Position numbers and translations under genes: made by a program. Below, in pieces: positions 15,261 to 21,883 of a stretch of 21,883 bases of DNA. The DNA comes from JAEXNA01 sp037968995. GTDB taxonomy: Bacteria; Vulcanimicrobiota; Xenobia; Xenobiales; JADMJV01. Each line of letters opens with the position of its first letter. Within the stretch, counting starts at the first letter, position 1. The notes below the pieces were generated by a model. The model was not told the origin of the DNA, did not search any database, and saw only the letters and a list, made by a program, of their open reading frames with translations. Location of the stretch: positions 1 through 21,883 of the forward strand of contig JBBKWP010000448.1 of NCBI GenBank assembly GCA_037968995.1, in the 5' to 3' direction.

Positions 15261-17640
15261 GGAGCCGACCCCGTCGGAAAATTTCGCCCAGGAGATGGAG
15301 ACGATCCTGCGCCGGGCCTGTCAGCTTTGTCAGCTTGGAGCTTGGAGCTTGGAAGTTCCTAGTATGGCTTTGAACTGGACTCGAGAAGTCCGAGAGATTC
15401 ATGGAGTGGCGAACGACTTCGTCCCAATTGTGGAAACGACGATTGCGTTCTACACAGCAGAATCTCAACCGATTATCGCTCACGCGGTAAACCAATGCCT
15501 CACCAATGGGATACCCTACGACGAGGAACTCCAACTGGTGGCCGCTGGGGGGCCAGCAGTGTGGGTCCGCTCGGTTGGCGAAGCGGTGCGCGACGACCAG
15601 GGAAGTATCGTTCGAATCCAAGGAGCCTTTCAGGACATCAGCCAGCAGAAACTGGCCGTCGAAGCCATGGCACAAAGCGAGCAGCGTTTTCGCTTGCTGT
15701 CACGGGCCACCAGCGACGCCGTCTACGATTTTGACCTCCGCTCTGGCCAGGTGTGGCAAAACGAAGGGTTTCATAGCCTGTTCGGCTATTCTTGTCGTGA
15801 GACGACTTCTTTCGACGAGGGCTGGAAGAGCCATCTCCACCCCGAGGATCGCGATCGGGTTCTGGCCTCGTTCAGGACTGTCATGGACGGGGGCAGCGAT
15901 CAGTGGGATAGCGAGTATCGTTTCCTCTGTCTCGACGGTCGCGTCGCTCAGGTTAGGGATCGCGCCTACCTCATCCGTGATGAAGACGGCAAGACCATCC
16001 GAGTCATCGGCAGCATGACGGACATCACGGCTCGCCAAAAGCTGGAGCAACAGGTGTTGCGGGCCGAACGTCTGGAAAGCATCGCCACGATGGCTGGGGG
16101 ATTGGCCCACGACCTCAACAACCTACTTGCGCCTATCCTTCTCTCCACGGAGATTCTCAGCGACTATGTCGTCAACGACAGCGAAGGACAATCGGTTCTC
16201 GCTACTGTGAAATCCAGCGCCGAGCGGGCTTCTTTGTTGATCCGAGGGATATTAGGATTCGCGCAATCCCTCGACGGAGAGCGAACTTTTCTGGACTTGA
16301 GGCAACTGACCGAAGAGATCGAGGAGACGGTACGCCAGACCTTTCCCAAGAACATCCACTTCTCCAGGACGGCATCTCAAGACTTGTGGACCGTTAGCGC
16401 CGACGTCAATCAAATCTGTCAAGTCCTCCTCAGTCTCTGCTTCAACGCCCGCGACGCCATGCCGGACGGCGGAGCATTGAGAATCAGCTTGCTCAATGTC
16501 GCCGTTGATGAAGTGATGGCCGCCCTAGACGTTGACTGCAGGCCTGGAATCCATGTGGTCCTACGAGTGGAAGACACTGGCTGCGGAATGTCGCCGGAGG
16601 TTCAGAGTCGCATCTTCGAACCGTTTTTTACCACCAAGGGAGTTGGCGAAGGTTCGGGCCTGGCTCTTTCCACGGCCTACTCCATCGTGCGTGGTCACGG
16701 TGGATTCATCCAGGTCTATAGCGAGCCCGGACAAGGCACTAAGTTCGACATCCATCTGCCCGCCTCGAAGCATCCCGCGGTTCAGGGTCCCCATGTCAAT
16801 GTTCAGTTGAGCGTCTTACCCAAAGGGAACGGCGAGTTAGTCCTCTTAGTCGATGACGACGACGATGTGCGCGATATCGCTCAAAAGGCTCTGGAGCGAT
16901 TCGGCTACCGCGTTTTGCCGGCCGGTGATGGCGCTGTGGCGGTCGCCCTATTCAACCAGCGCAGACTTGAGATCGATGTAGTACTGACCGATATGAGCAT
17001 GCCTGTGATGGACGGACCGACCATGATTTCCGCCCTGAAGGCGATCGACCCCGAAGTCCGTGTGATCGGCTCGAGCGGCTTGGTATCTAGTAGCAACGTG
17101 GCCAGAGCCGCCAGTGTCGGAGTAGAACATTTCGTCGCGAAACCTTACACCGCCGCGGCCCTTCTGCAGACCCTTCAAGCCGTTTTGTCACAACCGGCCG
17201 TCTCGCCGACACCCGTTCCCCAGAAGAGTCCCGCCTTAGAGCGAACACCGCTCATCAAAGCGCCAAGCCCTCTGAACGGTAAGAGGTTGTTGGTAGTCGA
17301 CGACGAGCAAGCCATCAGGAAACTTTCCAAACGAGTCCTCGAGAGAAACGGGTTCCTAGTTCTCACGGCCGAGTCGGCCGAAGAGGCTCTGCCCTTGCTT
17401 GAGAGTCCCGGCTTCTTCCTGGACGGCTTGATCACCGATCTCAATCTTCCCGGTATGGACGGTTACGAACTGGCCCGCTTGGTACGAGAACGGTTCCCTC
17501 TGGTCAAAGTTATACTGGTTTCTGGAACCTTCCTCAAAGCGGACACGACGGCCGAACGTTGCGTCCTCCCCAAACCCTACAGCTCGACGGCGCTCCTTGA
17601 CGCGGTCACTGAGATGTTAGACGGCGAATCCGCGCGTTGA
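15247..17640 (+). CDS. hybrid histidine kinase, PAS-PAS-HisKA-HATPase-REC-REC
   Basis: 797 residues from the ATG at 15247, which overlaps the preceding kinase by 14 bp and has GAGAGGTG just upstream. An earlier in-frame start at 15166 would add 27 residues inside the preceding gene. PAS-1 (~28-137) and PAS-2 (~147-265, with HPEDRDRV) are of the PAS_3 type. HisKA has His288 in GGLAHDLNNLL. The HATPase has Asn400 in NARDAMPDGG and DTGCGM (443-448); its G2 box reads GSGLALST instead of GTGLGLST. Two receivers follow: Asp582 (VVLTDMSMPVMDG, Lys632) and Asp731 (LITDLNLPGMDG, Lys776), joined by a proline-rich linker (~648-676). Soluble. Last gene of the signalling operon; no effector domain. Confidence 0.94.
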   Translation: MPRLEEPTPSENFAQEMETILRRACQLCQLGAWSLEVPSMALNWTREVREIHGVANDFVPIVETTIAFYTAESQPIIAHAVNQCLTNGIPYDEELQLVAAGGPAVWVRSVGEAVRDDQGSIVRIQGAFQDISQQKLAVEAMAQSEQRFRLLSRATSDAVYDFDLRSGQVWQNEGFHSLFGYSCRETTSFDEGWKSHLHPEDRDRVLASFRTVMDGGSDQWDSEYRFLCLDGRVAQVRDRAYLIRDEDGKTIRVIGSMTDITARQKLEQQVLRAERLESIATMAGGLAHDLNNLLAPILLSTEILSDYVVNDSEGQSVLATVKSSAERASLLIRGILGFAQSLDGERTFLDLRQLTEEIEETVRQTFPKNIHFSRTASQDLWTVSADVNQICQVLLSLCFNARDAMPDGGALRISLLNVAVDEVMAALDVDCRPGIHVVLRVEDTGCGMSPEVQSRIFEPFFTTKGVGEGSGLALSTAYSIVRGHGGFIQVYSEPGQGTKFDIHLPASKHPAVQGPHVNVQLSVLPKGNGELVLLVDDDDDVRDIAQKALERFGYRVLPAGDGAVAVALFNQRRLEIDVVLTDMSMPVMDGPTMISALKAIDPEVRVIGSSGLVSSSNVARAASVGVEHFVAKPYTAAALLQTLQAVLSQPAVSPTPVPQKSPALERTPLIKAPSPLNGKRLLVVDDEQAIRKLSKRVLERNGFLVLTAESAEEALPLLESPGFFLDGLITDLNLPGMDGYELARLVRERFPLVKVILVSGTFLKADTTAERCVLPKPYSSTALLDAVTEMLDGESAR

Positions 17641-17685
17641 CACACAGCGGCTTGAGAAGTTTTCCGTACGTCGGAACAGGGACAT

Positions 17686-17713
17686 AAAAAGGGCCCCGGT
17701 TGCCCGGAGCCCT
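17686..17713 (-). terminator. rho-independent terminator on the minus strand
   Basis: On the minus strand the stem AGGGC-t-CCGG / CCGG-g-GCCCT (one internal mismatch, four-base loop) is followed by TTTTT. No minus-strand protein gene lies upstream to use it, so it either insulates the end of the kinase operon or ends an unannotated minus-strand RNA from the spacer. Confidence 0.65.
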
Positions 17714-17843
17714 AGTGGGGATACCCCTCTCCCCTAAAACGATACTCCTGTATATAGGAGAGACTCTAGCGCCCGCGCCTTCGGGCGTTGCTTAGCTTCT
17801 AAAGTCACTATAGGAGAAATGGTCTAGCGAAGATGTTACTTGG

Positions 17844-17880
17844 GCCACCTTGTGTTGAGATTCACAAGGTGGCTTTCTTC
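17844..17880 (+). terminator. rho-independent terminator on the plus strand
   Basis: A perfect 11-bp stem, GCCACCTTGTG / CACAAGGTGGC, with an eight-base loop, followed by TTTCTTC. It is 204 bp beyond the last kinase stop, so it terminates either the kinase operon or a short RNA arising in the spacer. Confidence 0.82.
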
Positions 17881-17982
17881 ACATAGTGCGCTCAACCACA
17901 ACGTGTCCTGGTTCACAGGCTGCGAAAATAGCTCCCTCAATTGACGGAATACCGGTTGACCGAGCAGTAGGACGGAACTCCC

Positions 17983-18060
17983 ATGAAGGGACCCTGTTCT
18001 GAGGAAGGGAAGGCCAAGGTCATTCCATCACCATCGATGTCAGAGGAGAAAAGATCATGA
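17983..18060 (+). CDS. short ORF overlapping the trxB start (possible leader peptide)
   Basis: 25 codons from the ATG at 17983 to a TGA that shares ATGA with the trxB start codon. The predicted peptide begins MKGPCSEEGKAKV and contains one Cys. Its own ribosome site is weak (GGA about ten bases upstream), whereas trxB has a good GAGGAG inside the ORF. Coupling to trxB is possible, but the ORF is short enough to be chance. No homologue known to me. Confidence 0.3.
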   Translation: MKGPCSEEGKAKVIPSPSMSEEKRS

Positions 18061-19067
18061 GTTTAGAGCATCAAACATTAGTCGTAGCAGGGTCCGGCTG
18101 CGCAGGCCATACCGCGGCCATCTATGCGGCCCGCGCGGATCTCAAACCCGTGGTATTCGAAGGCAACGAGCCCGGTGGTCAACTCAGCCTCACCTCCGAC
18201 GTCGAAAATTTCCCCGGCTTCCCCGAGGGTATCGGCGGCTACGAGATGATCGAGGGCATGAAAAAGCAGGCCGAACGATTTGGAGCGACCTACCGCTGGG
18301 GAGTGATCACGAAGTTCGAGGGGAAGAAACCTCCTTATACATTGACGCTCGACGACGATTCTCAGCTGACCTGTGACACCCTCATTGTCGCTACCGGAGC
18401 CCGTGCGCGACGACTCAACGTACCCGGAGAAGCGGAAATGTTCGGCAAAGGTGTCTCCTCGTGCGCGACCTGCGACGGAGCTTTCTTTCGCGATCAAGTG
18501 GTCACCGTGGTGGGTGGGGGCGATACCGCCATGGAAGAGGCCCTCTTTCTGACCCGTTTTGCTTCCAAGGTGATCGTGATACATCGTCGTTCCGAACTGC
18601 GCGCTAGTCAGGTGATGCAGACGCGCGCCTTGGAGCATCCCAAGATCGAATTCGCTTGGAATTCTGAAGTCGTCCAGGTGCACGGCGACCTGGAAGCCGG
18701 AACGGTAACCGGCGTGGAGGTCATGACACACCCCAACGGCGCCCCCACAGAACAGCCGGAAGGCGAAGTGGAGAAACGAATCATCCCTTGTGATGGAATG
18801 TTCCTGGGCATCGGCCACATCCCTAACACGGAGTTCTTGAAAGGCTCACTGAATCTCGATCACGAGGGCTACATCCAGACCGTGAAAGGCAAGATCGTCA
18901 CCCAGGATGTCCACACGGAACTCGAGGGCGTCTACGCCGCCGGAGATGTCGTCGACACGCGCTATCGCCAAGCCATCACCGCCGCGGGTATGGGCTGCAA
19001 AGCCGCTATGGAAGCCGAAGAGCACCTCTCCTCGCAACGGGACTTGCAAACTGCGGGTCGCGCCTAA
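18057..19067 (+). CDS. trxB: thioredoxin reductase (NADPH)
   Basis: A 336-residue low-molecular-weight thioredoxin reductase that uses NADPH and FAD to reduce thioredoxin in the cytoplasm. The redox-active CATC is at 136-139. The NADPH site has GGGDTA (153-158) and HRRSELR (176-182), whose arginines favour NADPH over NADH. The FAD-binding second motif is VYAAGDVVD (~292-300), and the C-terminal RQAITAAGMGC is typical. The N-terminal dinucleotide loop reads GSGCAG (12-17), with Cys15 where GSGPAG is usual. ATG at 18057 has GAGGAG eight bases upstream. It probably starts its own transcript, since a terminator lies upstream at 17844-17880. A thioredoxin-like gene lies 1.8 kb away, beyond a convergent gene. 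Confidence 0.97.
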   Translation: MSLEHQTLVVAGSGCAGHTAAIYAARADLKPVVFEGNEPGGQLSLTSDVENFPGFPEGIGGYEMIEGMKKQAERFGATYRWGVITKFEGKKPPYTLTLDDDSQLTCDTLIVATGARARRLNVPGEAEMFGKGVSSCATCDGAFFRDQVVTVVGGGDTAMEEALFLTRFASKVIVIHRRSELRASQVMQTRALEHPKIEFAWNSEVVQVHGDLEAGTVTGVEVMTHPNGAPTEQPEGEVEKRIIPCDGMFLGIGHIPNTEFLKGSLNLDHEGYIQTVKGKIVTQDVHTELEGVYAAGDVVDTRYRQAITAAGMGCKAAMEAEEHLSSQRDLQTAGRA

Positions 19068-19072
19068 CGAAG

Positions 19073-19097
19073 TTGGGGGACTTCTGTCATCCCCCAA
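19073..19097. terminator. hairpin between convergent trxB and DUF4127 gene
   Basis: TTGGGGGA and TCCCCCAA form a perfect 8-bp stem around a nine-base loop, six bases after the trxB stop. There is no T-tract. A second, overlapping-gene hairpin, ACTGCCGTG (19111-19119) / CACGGCAGT (19140-19148), covers the end of the opposite gene and is followed by TT on the plus strand. Together they probably insulate the convergent pair. Confidence 0.5.
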
Positions 19098-19126
19098 GGG
19101 GAACGCTCGGACTGCCGTGCGCTAGC

Positions 19127-20773
19127 CTAGGGCCTGGCACACGGCAGTTTGGTGTCTTCTAACCTTAAGTCCAAACGAGCCTCCACCTCGAAAACGCGGG
19201 GCCAGGGGAGGACCACTTCCAGTTTGGAGTCGCGAAAACGGATTTGGCGTTTTTGGGGTAATAGGCAGATGGACTTACCCAGATAGTGTTCGGCGAACAG
19301 CTTGTTGGCGTACTCGATGAGTCGCAAACGGATGTCTAGACCGACAGGCCCGAAAAGGTTCAGCAGAGGGTCGGCTCCAGACGAGAGGCCTTCCACTTGG
19401 GATTTCACCGCGTCACGCACCAAGGTCTGATAGCCGTAGTCATCAATCATGCGGGCGAACAGAAACGCCTGGTGTGTCTTCTCACTTTCTAGCCGGTCCG
19501 CCAACTTCCAGGAGGTCTGCGTCTCCGCCAGACGATGACAAGCGAGTTGAGAAATCACTGTTCCCACGGCGTTGGCGGGGGTGTTCCACGAAGCGAAACC
19601 CTGAAGCTCCGGCAGATGAATTTTGTCCAATACAGACTCGGCCAAAAAAGGATCCATCCGGTTGACCAGAGACAGATCCGCTACCGCCACCCGGCGCCCA
19701 CCCGCCATAGCCTGCTGCACGGTCGCTACAAAGGCTTCCGACTCCGGCCTCTTCTCTTCTCCAGGCAACCCCCAGGGCTTGGCGGAAGGAACGTAGATAA
19801 AGAGGTCCACATCGGCTTCTGGAGAGTCGAGTTCCCGGGCTCCGGCCAGCGTTAAGTGGTCCGCGATCATGACTTCCAAGGGTAGACTCTCAAGCGGCGG
19901 AATCTTGGCCGCCGCCTCCGGGTCGCTATAGATGACACGCACCGTAGGGTGCGCACTCACTCGACTGGTCAGAACCCCGGCAACCATGTTCATGGTCAAC
20001 TCGTCGATGCCTGAGAGCAGGGTCACCGGCGTGTCTCCACCCCCCGTTTGAGAAATTTTGGCGATGGCTTCGCGCAGCCTCCGCTGCTCATCTTGATGAA
20101 GTCCGGTTTTGTTTGCATCATCCTGGCCCAAAACCAAGGACTCGAAGACCCCGTGTTCGGCCATGTCGATGAGAGCTAAAAGTGTAGACACGTTGCGCAC
20201 GCGCACTCGAAGATATTCTTCCACCACCTCGCGGGGCACCTTTTCAGGAAAGGGAGCATCCTCAGGCGCGGCCAGCATCTCCTCGGCGCTGGGAAGTTCG
20301 GCCTTGGCGGCCCATTGTGCCAAAGCCGTTTCGTGCGGCGCCTGTTCGTTAGACGTGCGTAACGACAATCGAGGTATCGTCGCTAGAACATAGACTTTCA
20401 CGCCTTTTTCGCTCAGTTCCCTTAATCGTGCGAGTCGACGCTCGACCTTCTCGGGGTCTGCGGCCGCGGAGCGGGAAGCCACCAGTCCGCCATACAGCCA
20501 CATGTCCGCCGAAAGAAAGACGGTATCACCTGAGCGAACTTGCCCGAAGGTCCAATCGGCGATGGCATCAGACTGTCCGGCGGTGAAAAGTCGACCAAGA
20601 AGCTGGCGAGGAGGCGAAACCAGGCGCTCGGCCGGTTGGCCGATGCGAGCGATCTGTTCCACGAAAAGTCGATTGGCGGGACGATCGTCTAGGGGGACGA
20701 GGACGTCTTTGGCCCACCCCGGCGTCATCAGTGTCAGGCCCAATAAAACGCTAACCAGAGAATTCTTGATCAT
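19127..20773 (-). CDS. secreted DUF4127-family protein
   Basis: 548 residues from the ATG at 20773. The first ~21 residues form a signal peptide (Lys3, hydrophobic SVLLGLTL, likely cleavage after GWA), so the mature protein is exported. An upstream start would put 30 more residues before the signal sequence and is unlikely. The mature N-terminus VLVPLDDRPANRLF is the hallmark of the DUF4127 family, as are the LSADMWLYGGLVASR block (~102-116) and the IPRLS and GQDDANKTG segments. The family's function is not known to me; the conserved Asp/Arg/Asn clusters suggest an enzyme. Convergent with trxB and divergent from the thioredoxin-like gene, 83 bp away, with a shared promoter region. Confidence 0.85.
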   Translation of the reverse strand: MIKNSLVSVLLGLTLMTPGWAKDVLVPLDDRPANRLFVEQIARIGQPAERLVSPPRQLLGRLFTAGQSDAIADWTFGQVRSGDTVFLSADMWLYGGLVASRSAAADPEKVERRLARLRELSEKGVKVYVLATIPRLSLRTSNEQAPHETALAQWAAKAELPSAEEMLAAPEDAPFPEKVPREVVEEYLRVRVRNVSTLLALIDMAEHGVFESLVLGQDDANKTGLHQDEQRRLREAIAKISQTGGGDTPVTLLSGIDELTMNMVAGVLTSRVSAHPTVRVIYSDPEAAAKIPPLESLPLEVMIADHLTLAGARELDSPEADVDLFIYVPSAKPWGLPGEEKRPESEAFVATVQQAMAGGRRVAVADLSLVNRMDPFLAESVLDKIHLPELQGFASWNTPANAVGTVISQLACHRLAETQTSWKLADRLESEKTHQAFLFARMIDDYGYQTLVRDAVKSQVEGLSSGADPLLNLFGPVGLDIRLRLIEYANKLFAEHYLGKSICLLPQKRQIRFRDSKLEVVLPWPRVFEVEARLDLRLEDTKLPCARP

Positions 20774-20856
20774 ATTAGGCTTGTTCTCTCGCGGGAACAG
20801 CAAAACCTTGAATAAACTTCGTTTCAAAAATCGGATCCTTGCGCTATATTGGAGAT
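20774..20856. promoter_or_regulatory. divergent promoter region, DUF4127 gene / thioredoxin-like gene
   Basis: An A+T-rich 83-bp spacer between divergent genes. On the plus strand TATATT (20845-20850) fits a -10 element, with a poor -35 (TTTCAA, 17 bp upstream). A start about seven bases after this -10 falls at the ATG at 20857, which would make a leaderless message. GGAG at 20851-20854 is too close to that ATG to be a normal ribosome site. Confidence 0.35.
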
Positions 20857-21180
20857 ATGCCATATCTCGCCCATTGGTCTGAAGAGACCCTCAGCCGCGC
20901 GGACATCGACTCCCTGAAAGGGATCACCCTACTAGAGTTCGGCGTCGATTGGTGCCCGCACTGTCAGAATATCCAGGCCGACCTTGAGCGCCTGCTCGAA
21001 AAGCACGAGAAGGTGCGTCACATCAAAGTAGAAGACGGAAAAGGTCGCCCTCTGGGTCGGACCTTCGCTGTCAAGCTTTGGCCCAATTTCGTGATCTTAA
21101 AAGACGGCGCGGTTATGGAACAACTCGCGCGACCGCAAAGCTCCGACATCGAAAAGGCGCTCATCAGCGCCGTCGATTAG
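20857..21180 (+). CDS. thioredoxin-family protein (WCPHC)
   Basis: A 107-residue, single-domain thioredoxin fold. The active site is DWCPHCQ (Cys33 and Cys36), with CPHC as in DsbA/TlpA-type oxidants or NrdH-like proteins rather than CGPC of classical thioredoxin. The cis-proline loop reads KLWPNFVILKDG (Pro76), followed by the usual terminal helix. No signal peptide, so it is probably cytoplasmic and may be a TrxB client. The ATG at 20857 is favoured; a TTG at 20839 in the same frame would add six residues and has no better ribosome site. Terminated by the shared bidirectional terminator at 21293-21310. Confidence 0.87.
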   Translation: MPYLAHWSEETLSRADIDSLKGITLLEFGVDWCPHCQNIQADLERLLEKHEKVRHIKVEDGKGRPLGRTFAVKLWPNFVILKDGAVMEQLARPQSSDIEKALISAVD

Positions 21181-21254
21181 AGGTCCAACCGAAGCCCCAT
21201 TGACGGCACAGAGTTTCCGGTTAGAGGGCTATAAACCGTACGCCAAATCCGGGC

Positions 21255-21281
21255 AAAAAAAAATCGAGGCCGAAACCTCGA
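21255..21281 (-). terminator. second rpsU terminator
   Basis: On the minus strand the 6-bp stem TCGAGG / CCTCGA (21264-21269 with 21276-21281) is followed by nine T. It lies just beyond the first terminator, giving rpsU tandem termination. Confidence 0.85.
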
Positions 21282-21286
21282 GTCAG

Positions 21287-21318
21287 AAAAAAGGCCGCCA
21301 TCTGGCGGTCTATTTTTT
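21287..21318. terminator. bidirectional terminator between thioredoxin-like gene and rpsU
   Basis: GGCCGCC and GGCGGTC pair over seven positions (one G-U) around ATCT. Six T follow on the minus strand and TATTTTTT follows on the plus strand, so it can stop transcripts from both sides. It begins at the rpsU stop codon. Confidence 0.88.
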
Positions 21319-21492
21319 GGTAGCTTCTTTACGAATCTTGTTTTTGCGCTCTCGGCGTTTGGTATCGCTGGGCTTTTCGTAATAAGCACGACGGCGAAGC
21401 TCCGAGGTGAGTCCGGATTGATTGCACAACCTACGAAATCTTCGAAGGGCGCTGTCAATCGTTTCGTCGTCGCGAACTGAGGTCTCTAACAT
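21310..21492 (-). CDS. rpsU: 30S ribosomal protein bS21
   Basis: A 60-residue basic protein. SVRDDETIDSALRRFRRLC (5-23) and SELRRRAYYEKPSDTKRR (30-47) match the two helices and the YEKP motif of bS21, which sits near the anti-Shine-Dalgarno end of 16S rRNA and helps initiation. The length is at the short end of the family, lacking the extended Arg-rich C-terminus of the proteobacterial form. ATG at 21492 has GGAG seven bases upstream. Two strong terminators follow. It stands alone rather than in the dnaG-rpoD arrangement seen in some bacteria. Confidence 0.95.
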   Translation of the reverse strand: MLETSVRDDETIDSALRRFRRLCNQSGLTSELRRRAYYEKPSDTKRRERKNKIRKEATKK

Positions 21493-21515
21493 TCAAATAC
21501 TCCATCTTTCTTAGC

Positions 21516-21563
21516 TCTGGACTCCCCTTTAACGGGTCTCGTTATGAACGAACTCTGTCCAGA
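21516..21563 (-). promoter_or_regulatory. branched RNA fold in the rpsU leader
   Basis: The arms TCTGGAC (21516-21522) and GTCCAGA (21557-21563) form a perfect 7-bp closing stem. It encloses a TCGTT/AACGA hairpin (21539-21551) and a possible CCC/GGG stem. It lies in the spacer 24 bases upstream of the rpsU start codon, so it would be in the rpsU 5' leader. The rest of the 291-bp spacer (21493-21783) shows no gene; an AGCCT/AGGCT inverted repeat near 21690 is the only other structure seen. Confidence 0.4.
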
Positions 21564-21783
21564 CTACGGAGAGGCTATCTTAAATCCGATAAAAAGGCAA
21601 GCTTTCGGATCAGCCTCTTAGTGTGTTCTTTAACTCATGACTTAGCGGTTCAAGGTCAAAAATCCTGCCTGCGCCGCCGTCAAACAGCCTATTCAAGAGG
21701 CTCCGCGACGATCTCGCTCGAAGATTGACTCCCTGAAAAATGGAAAATAGACCCATGAGTTTCTCTGGGATTCCGTTCGTCTT

Positions 21784-21882
21784 TTAGGCCAGCAAAAATC
21801 CGTGAGACGTCTCCTCAACCCAATGCGCCGAACGACCACCGGTCTGCTTGGCGATAATCCCGTCAATGGATTCATCGTTCAC
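21784..21882 (-). CDS. C-terminal fragment of an unidentified protein (5' partial)
   Basis: The minus-strand frame is open from the window edge to a TAA at 21786-21784, giving 32 residues ending SAHWVEETSHGFLLA. Residue and codon choice look like real coding sequence, whereas the longer overlapping frame on the same strand is Arg/Pro-rich and looks like a shadow. Too short to identify; no family recognised. It would lie upstream of rpsU on the same strand, separated by about 290 bp. Confidence 0.5.
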   Translation of the reverse strand: MNDESIDGIIAKQTGGRSAHWVEETSHGFLLA

Positions 21883-21883
21883 C

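Larger units (their letters stand above)
17641..18056. other. hairpin-rich spacer between kinase operon and trxB; possible small RNA
   Basis: 416 bp with no gene apart from a 25-codon ORF next to trxB. Between 17662 and 17873 I count six hairpins: TTCCG/CGGAA (17662-17676), a terminator-like stem (17690-17713), GGGG/CCCC (17717-17727), CTCCT/AGGAG (17745-17760), a nine-pair stem TAGCGCCCG/CGGGCGTTG with G-U pairs (17767-17790), and a terminator stem (17844-17873). The terminator at the left end faces left and the one at the right end faces right. No tRNA, 6S, SRP or tmRNA signature was recognised. From 17881 to 17982 nothing clear is seen apart from TTGAC matches without a good -10. Confidence 0.5.

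Noticed and set aside
17804..17818. TCACTATAGGAGA, resembling the right half of a T7-class phage promoter
   Set aside because: Only the 3' half matches; the upstream half (AGCTTCTAAAG) does not fit, and there is no phage polymerase or phage gene nearby.
18078..18818. 246-codon minus-strand ORF inside trxB
   Set aside because: Antisense shadow of a strongly conserved gene, rich in His/Gly with no recognisable domain.
21610..21685. GGTTCAA...ATCCTGCC...GCGCCGCC, resembling a tRNA 3' half on the plus strand
   Set aside because: The T-stem does not pair properly and no matching 5' acceptor strand lies ~70 bases upstream; no cloverleaf can be drawn.
21693..21875. 60-codon minus-strand ORF at the right edge
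   Set aside because: Arg/Pro-rich composition typical of an off-frame reading; the alternative minus-strand frame ending at 21784 looks more like protein.

Overview
The window reads as ordinary bacterial chromosome with mid-50s G+C by eye, short spacers and many overlapping genes. It carries one accessory insertion-like patch at about 7.15-8.03 kb and one large signalling cluster at 9.1-17.6 kb. The host is probably a free-living, respiring heterotroph. It has a type II citrate synthase, a BCCT-type solute transporter, FolD, an NADPH-type thioredoxin reductase, c-di-GMP-binding PilZ domains and a large soluble multi-sensor kinase set. A luciferase-like, probably F420-dependent oxidoreductase is also present. 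Several genes appear to start with TTG or GTG. I cannot name the phylum from sequence alone; an under-sampled lineage of the Acidobacteriota/Planctomycetota kind is only an inference.

Layout. 2-1834 (+): 3' part of a TPR protein ending in two PilZ domains. 1922-3181 (+): gltA. 5337-3175 (-): three-gene cluster of a guanylate-kinase-like P-loop kinase, an LLM-class oxidoreductase joined by an ATGA overlap, and an NTF2-like protein whose end overlaps the end of gltA. 5490-7163 (+): BCCT transporter. 7150-8034: accessory patch with hairpin repeats, two exact 31-bp direct repeats, a fragment resembling tRNA-Trp, and a two-gene minus-strand module (tiny protein plus MNT-type nucleotidyltransferase). 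8015-8914 (-): folD, whose last codons lie in one of the repeats.

9124-17640 (+): four tightly packed signalling genes, namely a four-PAS histidine kinase, a stand-alone receiver, a REC-REC-GAF-PAS-GAF-kinase-REC hybrid, and a PAS-PAS-kinase-REC-REC hybrid. Together they hold three kinase cores and six receivers, with no membrane segment, HPt domain or DNA-binding output domain, so the output must be elsewhere or act by protein contact. 17641-18056 is a hairpin-rich non-coding stretch with terminators facing opposite ways and a short ORF coupled to trxB (18057-19067). Convergent to trxB is a secreted DUF4127 protein (20773-19127, -). It is divergent from a small thioredoxin-like protein (20857-21180, +). 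That gene converges on rpsU (21492-21310, -), with a shared bidirectional terminator. The right edge holds the last 32 codons of an unidentified minus-strand gene.

The points most worth a second look are the outputless six-receiver cluster, the 31-bp repeat/tRNA-fragment/nucleotidyltransferase patch, the hairpin-dense spacer before trxB, and a very strong Shine-Dalgarno that does not sit in front of the kinase start.
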